Shown: positions 57,186 through 64,000 of the stretch, in pieces
Position numbering within the stretch: position 1 is the stretch's first letter
Layout of the letters: every line of letters begins with the position of its first letter
DNA from: Rhodoferax fermentans
GTDB taxonomy: Bacteria; Pseudomonadota; Gammaproteobacteria; Burkholderiales; Burkholderiaceae_C
DNA: 64,000 nt
NCBI RefSeq assembly: GCF_002017865.1
Contig: NZ_MTJN01000002.1
Span: 682,001 to 746,000, forward strand
Direction of reading: 5' to 3'
Notes under the pieces: generated by a model
Told to the model about the DNA's origin: nothing
Seen by the model: the letters and a program-made list of their open reading frames with translations, nothing else
The model's database searches: none
Translations under genes and position numbers: made by a program

Positions 57186-57205
57186 CCGCAGCCACCAGGC
57201 TGCGG
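57186..57205 (+). terminator. Possible terminator after argH
   Basis: CCGCAGC-CACCAG-GCTGCGG hairpin, 21 bp after the argH stop, followed only by TCTAATGTGT and no clear T-run. Possibly a weak terminator. Confidence 0.3.
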
Positions 57206-57262
57206 TCTAATGTGTCCCAGAGCGCGGCTTGCGCCCTCCCCTGACCTACATCGAGCTCTTGA

Positions 57263-57787
57263 ATGACTGATACCCCCGACAACACCCCTCCCAAACCCTA
57301 CAACTGGGCGCTGCAACGCTGGCGTCTGGCCACCATTGCCTGTGTGATCCTGCTGGCGGTGGCGGCCGCCACCATGGCCAGCATGATGGAGCAGTTCAAG
57401 GCCCAGGTCAGCCATTTGCAAACCAAGCTCAAGACCACGCAGCAGATCAAATACGTGTCGGTCTTGCTGGATGACAAACAACAGCCCGCGATGTTGCTGA
57501 GCTTTGACCTGCAGGATGCCTACCTTCAGGTGCAGCGCCTCAATGACGTCAAGGAAGGCCAAGAGGACAGCATGCAACTGTGGGCACTTGACAGCGAGGG
57601 GCGCCCCCTGTCTCTGGGTGTCTTGCCCACCAAGTTAAAAACCGCGCAGGTCCCGGTCAGCGACAAAATTCTGTCGCAGGCGGTGGGCCTGGCGATCAGT
57701 GTCGAGAACAAAGGTGGCGTTGAAGCGGGCCGGATGCCACGTCTGCCCTACCTGTACACCGGAGCCCTGGTACAAAAGGCGTTGTAA
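57263..57787 (+). CDS. Membrane protein with RskA-like (anti-sigma K) C-terminal domain
   Basis: 174 residues. One helix (RLATIACVILLAVAAATMAS) after a short cytoplasmic start, then a periplasmic coiled segment and an RskA-like domain (MQLWALDSEGRPLSLGVLP, AISVENKGGV). The N-terminal zinc-binding anti-sigma domain is missing, and there is no ECF sigma factor nearby, so it is probably not a complete anti-sigma factor. It lies 41 bp upstream of the alpha-2-macroglobulin gene. Function unknown. Confidence 0.75.
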   Translation: MTDTPDNTPPKPYNWALQRWRLATIACVILLAVAAATMASMMEQFKAQVSHLQTKLKTTQQIKYVSVLLDDKQQPAMLLSFDLQDAYLQVQRLNDVKEGQEDSMQLWALDSEGRPLSLGVLPTKLKTAQVPVSDKILSQAVGLAISVENKGGVEAGRMPRLPYLYTGALVQKAL

Positions 57788-57804
57788 ATCGCTTGGGCTA
57801 GGAT

Positions 57805-57816
57805 GAGTGATCACTC
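57805..57816. promoter_or_regulatory. Palindrome upstream of alpha-2-macroglobulin gene
   Basis: GAGTGATCACTC, a perfect 12-bp palindrome, just before AAGGA and the GTG start at 57829. A dozen such palindromes would arise by chance in 64 kb, so weight is low. Confidence 0.2.
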
Positions 57817-57828
57817 TAAGGACTCCCA

Positions 57829-60800
57829 GTGAACCTCATCAAACTCCTGGCAGCAGGCAGCCTGCTGGCCACATCTGTTTTCAGCCACGCGTTCCAGGTG
57901 GTCAGCTTCTCACCGCAAGGTGAAATGGCGCGCATCAACCAGGTGGTGGTGAAGTTTGATGCTGCCGTTGTCAACTTCGGCGACCCCAAGGCCAGCGCAC
58001 CGCTGGATCTGCGTTGCAGTGATGCCCAAGCCAGCCAAGGCACGGGGCGCTGGCTCACTGACCGGCAGTGGGTTTTCGATCTGGCGGCCGATCTAGCACC
58101 GGGTGTGAGCTGCACCGCTCAGCTCAAAAAAGAACTCAAATCGACCTCCGGCCAAGTTATCACAAGGGCTGATAGCTACCACTTTAATAGTGGCGGTCCA
58201 TTTGTACGCAGCATCCAGCCAAGCCCCAGCTCACGCATCGATGAAGAACAATTTTTCATCCTGCAACTCAGCGGCCCCGCCACGCTGACCAGTCTGCAGG
58301 CCAACATGTGGTGCAGCGCCGATGGTGTTGGTGAACGCCTGGCCGTGCGGCTGATCAGCGGCAAAGACCGCGAGGCCTTGCTGGCCTCCCAAGGCCTGGA
58401 GGAGCAGGCGGCCAGCCAGCCTTTGAGCTTTGTCACGCTGGCCTGCAACCGGCGCCTGACGCCGGGTGCCAAAGTCACGCTGGTGTATGGCAAGGGGGTG
58501 GCCAGCCCAGCTGCCACCGGCGTTGCCAAGGGCATTGTTAATTCAGTGGAGTCGCGTTTCGTCTTCCAGGTGCGTGAGCCGTTTGCCGCCAACCTGACCT
58601 GTGAGCGTGAAAACGCACAGTCTGCTTGCCTGCCGATCCGCCCGCTGCGCCTGAGCTTCAATGCGCCGGTGGCGCGCAAGCTGCTCGAGGGCATCCGCCT
58701 GACATCGGCCAAAGACACGTTCAAACCCAGTTTTGACGAGCAAGAAGGCGACGACGACAGCGTGGTCAGCAGCGTGAGCTTCAAACCGCTGTTGCCGGAG
58801 CTGACCGCGTTCTCACTGGTATTGCCCAACGGCTTTCAAGACGCGTCGGGTCGTACCCTGCGCAATGCCGACAGCTTCCCGCTCAAGGTGGCCACCGGGC
58901 CCATGCCACCGCTTGCCAAGTTTGCCGCCGCGCCTTTTGGCATCTTGGAACGCTTTGCCGAGCCGGATGGTCTGGCCATGTTACCGATCACACTGCGCCG
59001 TGTGGAAGCTGACCTGTCGGTCAAGGCCTTGAGCCCAGGCGGCCAGCCGAGCACAGGCAAAGTCAGCGACCTCAACCCCACGTCGGATGCAGACATCATT
59101 GCCTGGTTCAGAAAAGTGCAGCGCTACGACGATTACAACGTGTCGCGCAAGCAGGCCACAAAGGACATTCACACGCCGCTGCCTCAGCTACCAGGTGATC
59201 CAAAAAACAGCGAGGTGCAGACCCGCATGGTGTCCTTGCTGCAAGGGCACGCTGGCGTCAAGAAACTGGACTTGCCCAAACCGGCCAGCACCGACCCACG
59301 CCCGTTTGAAGTGGTGGGTATTCCCTTGAGCCCCGGCTTCCATGTGGTGGAAGTCGCGTCACCCAAGCTGGGTGAGTCCCTGTTGGACGAACGTTTTGGC
59401 GCCAAGCGCACCATGTACGTACGCACGTCGGCGCTGGTGACCAACCTGGGTGTGCACTTCAAACTGGGCCGAGAAAATGCGCTGGCCTGGGTCACCACAC
59501 TGGACAAAGGCACACCCGTGGCCAACGCGCGGGTGGTGGTGTCTGACTGCCAAGGCCGTGAAGTGGCCACAGCCACCAGCAATGCACAAGGCATGGCCAG
59601 CTTCACCGGTATCAGCCCGCGCGCGCCGGTGTGCAGCGGTGACGAGGGCTACAACAACGCCTACTTTGTCAGCGCCCGCGCCCAACAGGCCGGTGTGCTG
59701 GACATGGCTTTTACCTGGAGCGACTGGAACAAAGGCATCGAACCCTGGCGCTTCAACCTGCCCACCAGCTCTGAGGCCCAGCCGGATGAGCGCGCCCACA
59801 CCATTTTTGACCGCAGCTTGTTGCGCGCCGGTGAAACGCTGTCGATGAAACACCTGCTGCGCAGCGAAACATCACAAGGTTTTGGCCTGCCCAGCAGCCA
59901 GCCCGACACGCTGGTGATCACCCATGTGGGCAGCGGCCAGCAGTACAGCCAGCCCCTGGTCTGGCGCAAAACCGCCACCGGCGGCCAAAGCGCCGAGAGC
60001 ACGTTTGCGATACCGCCAGCGGCCAAGCTGGGGGTTTACGAGGTGGTTTTGCGCGGCGGCGAGCATCACCAAAGCTTTGACAGCGGCCAGTTCCGTGTGG
60101 AGGAATTCCGCCTGCCGGTGCTGGAGGGTCGCATCACCCCCAGCGACAAAAAACCATTGGTCAATGCCAAGCTTGTGCCAGTGGACGTGCAGGTGAATTA
60201 CGTCTCGGGCGGCGGTGCCAGCAAGCTGCCGGTGCGTGTGTCAGCGATGGTGCGCAGCAAAGCGGTAAGTTTTAACGACTTTGAAGGCTTCAGCTTCGCG
60301 CCGCCACAAGGCAACACCACAGCCAGCCGAGACGAGGAAGAAACCAACACCGGCCAAGATGCCAAGGTGATCGCCGACAAACTGCCACTGATGCTGGACA
60401 AAAACGGCGCAGGCAAACTCAGCATCGACCCGGTGCCCAGCAGCCGCCAGCCACAAGACCTGCTGCTGGAAGCCAGCTACGCCGACCCCAACGGCGAGGT
60501 GCAAACCCTGCGCAGCACCCAAACGCTGTGGCCAGCCAATGTGGTGGCAGGCATCAAGACCGAGGGCTGGGTGTCCAGCAGTCAAAAAATCAAATTCCAG
60601 GCGCTGGCACTCGACCTGAGTGGCAAACCCCAGGCCGACGTGGCGCTGGAGGTCAAGGCCATTGCCCGCATCACCACCACCAGCCGCAAACGCATGGTCG
60701 GTGGCTTCTACACCTATGACAACCAAACCCGCCTGAAAGACCTGGGCAGCGTCTGCAGCGGCAAAAGTGATGCACGCGGTCTGTTGTTATGTGACGCCAG

Positions 60801-63795
60801 TCTGAACGAAGCCGGTGAGGTGGAATTGGTTGTCACGGCACGTGACAGCGCGGGCAATAACATCCAGGCCGCCGCCAGCGTGTATGTCACCAAACAGGGT
60901 GAGTTGTGGTTTGGTGGCGAAAACACCGACCGCATCGACTTGCTGCCTGAAAAAAAGAGCTACCAGCCCGGTGACACCGCCAAGTTCCAGGTGCGTATGC
61001 CGTTCCGGTTTGCCACAGCACTGGTCGCGGTGGAGCGCGAAGGCATCCTGCACACCGAGGTGGTGAAGTTAAACGGCCAGGACCCGACGGTTGAACTCAA
61101 GATCAAAGAGGGCTGGGGCCCCAATGTGTATGTGAGTGTGCTGGCACTGCGTGGGCGCCTGCGCGAGGTGCCGTGGTACAGCTTCTTCACCTGGGGTTAC
61201 AAGGCGCCACGCGAGTGGTGGACCAGCTTCTGGTACGAGGGCCGTGAATACGTGGCCCCCACCGCACTGGTCGACTTGAGTAAACCGGCCTTTCGCCTGG
61301 GCGTGGCGGAGATCCGCGTTGGCACCCAGGCACACCAGCTGGCAGTCAGTGTCAAGACCGACAAAGAAAGTTACGCGGTGCGCAGCCAGGCCAAAGTGAC
61401 GATCAATGTCAAGTTGCCCAACGGCCAGCCCGCTGCCAACGCCGAAGTCGCGCTGGCCGCCGTGGACCAAGCCCTGCTGGAGCTGATGCCCAACACCAGT
61501 TGGAACCTGCTCGACGCGATGCTGCAGCGCCGCAGCTGGGGTGTGGAAACGTCCACGGCACAGATGGAAATCATTGGCCGACGCCACTATGGCCGCAAAG
61601 CCGTGCCAGCGGGTGGTGGTGGCGGACACAGCGGCACACGTGAGCTGCTCGACACCTTGCTGCTGTGGAACCCAGCCATCAAGCTCGATGCCAAGGGCAG
61701 CGCCACGGTAACCGTGCCACTCAACGACGCGCTGACCACGTTCAAAATTGTTGCCGTGGCCGATGCGAGCACCGGTCTGTTTGGCACCGGCAGCACCAGC
61801 ATCCGCGCCACACGAGACTTGCAGATCATCAGCGGCCTGCCGCCACTGGTGCGTGAAGACGACGTCTACCGCGCCCAGATCACGCTGCGCAACACCACCA
61901 AACAGGCCATGAAGGTGCAGGTGACGCCACGCGCCACTCTCCTGAATTTAGAGCAACAAACCATTGACATACCTGGACTAGAGGCTCGTGAGGCCATATG
62001 GACCGTGAAAGCCCCGGCGCAACTGGCGCAAACCCGCTCGGAGGCCATCCTGTGGGAGATCGAGGCCAAGGACACCCTCAGCGGTGCGCGTGATGCACTC
62101 AAGGCCAGCCAACGCATCATCCCCGCCGTGCCGCTCACCGTGCAACAGGCCACGCTGGTGCAGATCGACAAAACCTTCACACTGGATGTGGCGCCACCCG
62201 CCGATGCCTTGCCTGGGCGCGGTGGGCTGAAGATGTCGCTGCAGCCCAAGCTGGCCGAGGGTTTGCCCGGTGTGAAAGACTGGTTTGCCAACTACCCGTT
62301 TGCCTGCCTGGAGCAAAAAACCAGCAAGGCGATTGGCCTGCGTGACGGCAAACTGTGGCAAACCGTGCTGGCGCAGCTGCCCAGTTACCTGGATCAAGAC
62401 GGCCTGGCCAACTACTTCCCGCCGCGTGATGGCGAGGCGAATCACGGCAGCGACACCCTCACCGCCTACCTGCTGGCCGCCACCCATGAGGCCGCCGACA
62501 TCGACCCCGCGTTTGCCTTGAGCGACGATGCACGTGCCCCGATGGAACGTGGTTTGATCAATTTTGTGGAGGGCAAGATCCAGCGCAGCTTCTGGAGCCC
62601 CCGCAAGGACCTGGACGTGCGCAAACTCGCGGCCATCGAGGCGCTGTCGCGCTACGGCAAAGCCCAGGGCCGCATGCTGGGCAGCATCACCATCGCCCCC
62701 AACCAATGGCCGACCCACGCGGTGATCGACTGGCTGAACATCTTGAAACGGGTACCGGATGTGCCTGACCACGACAAACGTCTGGTTGAGGCTAACCAAA
62801 TCTTAAAGAGCCGCATCAGCTACCAGGGCACCAAAATGCTCTTCAGCACAGAGCGTGACGACTACTGGTGGTGGCTGATGCAAAACGGCGACGTCAACAC
62901 CGCCCGCCTGATGCTGGCGGTGATGAACGACCCCGCCTGGCAAGACGACATGGGTCGCCTGGCCAACGGCTTCATTGCCCGTCAGCACAACGGCGCCTGG
63001 CACACCACCACCGCCAACCTGTGGGGCGGTCTGGCGTTGGAGAAGTTCTCGGCCAAATTTGAAGCCACGCCCGTCTCCGGCACCACCAAGGCCAGCATGG
63101 GCGTCAACACCGCCAGCGTGGACTGGAACAAGGTCGAACGCATCAAAACCACGGATACGTCAGGCGCAGGACACCAGACCACCTGGTTTGGCGCACCCGC
63201 CGCGCCCGGCAACCTGAAGAACAACAGCATGTTCCTGCCCTGGGGCAAAACGGCTGACAAGGAGGTGCTGAGCGTCACCCATCAAGGCACCGGTAAACCC
63301 TGGCTCACGCTGCAGTCGGTCGCAGCGATCCAGCTCAAGAAGCCGTTTTTTGCCGGTTACCAGATCAAAAAAACTATTCAACCGGTTGAGCAGGCCAACA
63401 AGAGCCTGCCCGCTGGCAGCTACACCCGCGGTGACGTGTTGCGCATCACGCTGGAAGTCACCGCCAACGCCGACATGAGCTGGGCCGTGATCACCGACCC
63501 GGTACCCGGCGGCGCCACCATTCTGGGCAGCGGTCTGGGCCGTGACAGTGAAATCGCCACCCAGGGCGAAAAAAGCGAAGGCGACGGCTGGCCCGCGTTT
63601 GAAGAACGCAGCTTCGAATCCTTCCGCAGCTACTACCAGTTTTTGCCCAAGGGCACGGTCAAAATGGCCTACACCCTCCGCCTGAACAACGTCGGCGACT
63701 TCTCGCTGCCGCCCTCACGCGTCGAAGCGATGTACGCGCCCGAGATGTTTGGTGAGGCGCCCAATGCGCGGGTGAAGGTGGAGGCAGGCAAGTGA
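57829..63795 (+). CDS. Bacterial alpha-2-macroglobulin (thioester-containing protease trap)
   Basis: 1988 residues from a GTG at 57829 with AAGGA upstream. Signal peptide LIKLLAAGSLLATSVFSHA without a lipobox, so a soluble periplasmic protein rather than a lipoprotein as in E. coli YfhM. Serial macroglobulin domains (MG2-like region LARENALAWVTTLDKG area), then LWNPAIKLDAKGSATVTVPLND, and the thioester CLEQ at residues 1493-1496 within YPFACLEQKTSKAIGL. It traps invading proteases by a bait and thioester mechanism. It is followed by pbpC, as in many proteobacteria. Two mini-repeat copies lie inside. Confidence 0.93.
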   Translation: MNLIKLLAAGSLLATSVFSHAFQVVSFSPQGEMARINQVVVKFDAAVVNFGDPKASAPLDLRCSDAQASQGTGRWLTDRQWVFDLAADLAPGVSCTAQLKKELKSTSGQVITRADSYHFNSGGPFVRSIQPSPSSRIDEEQFFILQLSGPATLTSLQANMWCSADGVGERLAVRLISGKDREALLASQGLEEQAASQPLSFVTLACNRRLTPGAKVTLVYGKGVASPAATGVAKGIVNSVESRFVFQVREPFAANLTCERENAQSACLPIRPLRLSFNAPVARKLLEGIRLTSAKDTFKPSFDEQEGDDDSVVSSVSFKPLLPELTAFSLVLPNGFQDASGRTLRNADSFPLKVATGPMPPLAKFAAAPFGILERFAEPDGLAMLPITLRRVEADLSVKALSPGGQPSTGKVSDLNPTSDADIIAWFRKVQRYDDYNVSRKQATKDIHTPLPQLPGDPKNSEVQTRMVSLLQGHAGVKKLDLPKPASTDPRPFEVVGIPLSPGFHVVEVASPKLGESLLDERFGAKRTMYVRTSALVTNLGVHFKLGRENALAWVTTLDKGTPVANARVVVSDCQGREVATATSNAQGMASFTGISPRAPVCSGDEGYNNAYFVSARAQQAGVLDMAFTWSDWNKGIEPWRFNLPTSSEAQPDERAHTIFDRSLLRAGETLSMKHLLRSETSQGFGLPSSQPDTLVITHVGSGQQYSQPLVWRKTATGGQSAESTFAIPPAAKLGVYEVVLRGGEHHQSFDSGQFRVEEFRLPVLEGRITPSDKKPLVNAKLVPVDVQVNYVSGGGASKLPVRVSAMVRSKAVSFNDFEGFSFAPPQGNTTASRDEEETNTGQDAKVIADKLPLMLDKNGAGKLSIDPVPSSRQPQDLLLEASYADPNGEVQTLRSTQTLWPANVVAGIKTEGWVSSSQKIKFQALALDLSGKPQADVALEVKAIARITTTSRKRMVGGFYTYDNQTRLKDLGSVCSGKSDARGLLLCDASLNEAGEVELVVTARDSAGNNIQAAASVYVTKQGELWFGGENTDRIDLLPEKKSYQPGDTAKFQVRMPFRFATALVAVEREGILHTEVVKLNGQDPTVELKIKEGWGPNVYVSVLALRGRLREVPWYSFFTWGYKAPREWWTSFWYEGREYVAPTALVDLSKPAFRLGVAEIRVGTQAHQLAVSVKTDKESYAVRSQAKVTINVKLPNGQPAANAEVALAAVDQALLELMPNTSWNLLDAMLQRRSWGVETSTAQMEIIGRRHYGRKAVPAGGGGGHSGTRELLDTLLLWNPAIKLDAKGSATVTVPLNDALTTFKIVAVADASTGLFGTGSTSIRATRDLQIISGLPPLVREDDVYRAQITLRNTTKQAMKVQVTPRATLLNLEQQTIDIPGLEAREAIWTVKAPAQLAQTRSEAILWEIEAKDTLSGARDALKASQRIIPAVPLTVQQATLVQIDKTFTLDVAPPADALPGRGGLKMSLQPKLAEGLPGVKDWFANYPFACLEQKTSKAIGLRDGKLWQTVLAQLPSYLDQDGLANYFPPRDGEANHGSDTLTAYLLAATHEAADIDPAFALSDDARAPMERGLINFVEGKIQRSFWSPRKDLDVRKLAAIEALSRYGKAQGRMLGSITIAPNQWPTHAVIDWLNILKRVPDVPDHDKRLVEANQILKSRISYQGTKMLFSTERDDYWWWLMQNGDVNTARLMLAVMNDPAWQDDMGRLANGFIARQHNGAWHTTTANLWGGLALEKFSAKFEATPVSGTTKASMGVNTASVDWNKVERIKTTDTSGAGHQTTWFGAPAAPGNLKNNSMFLPWGKTADKEVLSVTHQGTGKPWLTLQSVAAIQLKKPFFAGYQIKKTIQPVEQANKSLPAGSYTRGDVLRITLEVTANADMSWAVITDPVPGGATILGSGLGRDSEIATQGEKSEGDGWPAFEERSFESFRSYYQFLPKGTVKMAYTLRLNNVGDFSLPPSRVEAMYAPEMFGEAPNARVKVEAGK
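58155..58195 (-). repeat. Dispersed mini-repeat, partial copy 10 (in alpha-2-macroglobulin)
   Basis: On the minus strand: GGTAGCTATCAGCCCTTG, then GATAACTTGGCC. Only the first half matches well. Antisense to the gene but keeps its frame open. Confidence 0.35.
61945..62000 (+). repeat. Dispersed mini-repeat, copy 11 (in alpha-2-macroglobulin)
   Basis: TTTAGAGCAACAAACCATTG, then CCTGGACTAGAGGCTCG. In sense; encodes LNLEQQTIDIPGLEAREA. AT-richer than the surrounding gene. Decayed. Confidence 0.4.
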
Positions 63796-63847
63796 CAAGG
63801 CCTGTAAGGGCCTGGTCTTTGCTCAACCCGCCACCACTCTTGTCATC

Positions 63848-64000
63848 GTGAAGCCCTTGCATATTGCCCGCTATATCGCTATTTTTTCAGTAGCTATCTG
63901 CCCTCATATCTCATGGGCTGCAGCCAGTTTTGATGAGGTAAAAGCCGCCTGGAAACCGTCTGACACGCAAATCCTTGACCGCCATGGCCAACTGCTGCAG
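63848..64000 (+). CDS. pbpC: Penicillin-binding protein 1C, N-terminal part (3' end outside window)
   Basis: 51 codons, open at the right edge, from a GTG at 63848. N-terminal hydrophobic segment (IARYIAIFSVAICPHISWA) and then FDEVKAAWKPSDTQILDRHG, the typical start of PBP1C just before its transglycosylase domain. Peptidoglycan glycosyltransferase/transpeptidase-like protein. The alpha-2-macroglobulin/pbpC pair is a known functional linkage. The signal/anchor region is encoded by a mini-repeat copy. Confidence 0.85.
   Translation, partial: MKPLHIARYIAIFSVAICPHISWAAASFDEVKAAWKPSDTQILDRHGQLLQ
63870..63936 (+). repeat. Dispersed mini-repeat, copy 12 (in pbpC start)
   Basis: TCAGTAGCTATCTGCCCTC, then CTCATGGGCTGCAGCCAG. 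GCCC and GGGC pair. In sense; encodes SVAICPHISWAAAS at the end of the N-terminal hydrophobic segment. Confidence 0.55.

Overview
This 64 kb window reads as a chromosomal segment of a betaproteobacterium, most likely Burkholderiales, family Comamonadaceae (Rhodoferax/Polaromonas-like). The evidence is high G+C coding sequence, protein families typical of that group (DUF3460, DUF3297, a Lys/Ala/Pro-tailed SWIB protein), and gene orders typical of beta/gammaproteobacteria (rhodanese-grxC-secB-gpsA; ubiE-Tim44-ubiJ-ubiB; algZ-algR next to argH). Coding density is high, no intergenic gap exceeds about 300 bp, and I found no tRNA, rRNA, CRISPR or prophage.

Layout. 1-2.2 kb: 3' part of an EamA transporter gene, an rraA-like gene and a histone-like SWIB gene. 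2.2-7.8 kb: a complete dipeptide/oligopeptide ABC transporter (dppBCDF, then dppA), with terminators before and after it. 7.9-8.6 kb: a decayed IS3-family element. 8.7-11.1 kb: a LysR regulator divergent from a DHA2-type MFS exporter. 11.1-16.9 kb: a lone cheY, a large multi-PAS hybrid histidine kinase and an overlapping HD-GYP response regulator; gor (glutathione reductase) follows. 18.3-25.5 kb, minus strand: a six-gene operon for a membrane complex of the hydrogenase-4/complex I superfamily. Its large subunit has lost the nickel-binding cysteines. This is the most interesting metabolic system here.

25.7-35 kb: housekeeping genes (scpA, nadB, panB, panC, nadA, nadC, gpsA, secB, grxC, rhodanese). 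35-44 kb: gpmA, ctpA, a MoeB/ThiF-like enzyme, a secreted SNase-like nuclease, a diguanylate cyclase co-transcribed with a MinD/FleN-like ATPase, an ArsR regulator divergent from a XenA-like old yellow enzyme with a clear palindromic operator, a DUF429 protein, and a BLUF photoreceptor 2 bp downstream of folE. 44-53.7 kb: a long minus-strand run (ubiE, Tim44-like, ubiJ, ubiB, fmdB-like, DUF502, aspS, nudB, EEP hydrolase, clsB) joining ubiquinone, translation, folate and phospholipid functions. 53.8-57.2 kb: LytTR regulator and its kinase, divergent from argH. 57.3-64 kb: an orphan RskA-like membrane protein, a giant alpha-2-macroglobulin with an intact thioester motif, and the start of pbpC (PBP1C).

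A second layer is a dispersed, decayed mini-repeat of about 50 bp (core near AGCT..GCCC..AAGGGCTAGA.GCC), seen about twelve times. Several copies lie inside genes without breaking the frame (EamA, the Ehr large subunit, gpsA, the LytTR regulator, DUF429, alpha-2-macroglobulin, the N-termini of PBP1C and the nuclease). It behaves like the protein-inserted palindromic elements known from Rickettsia.
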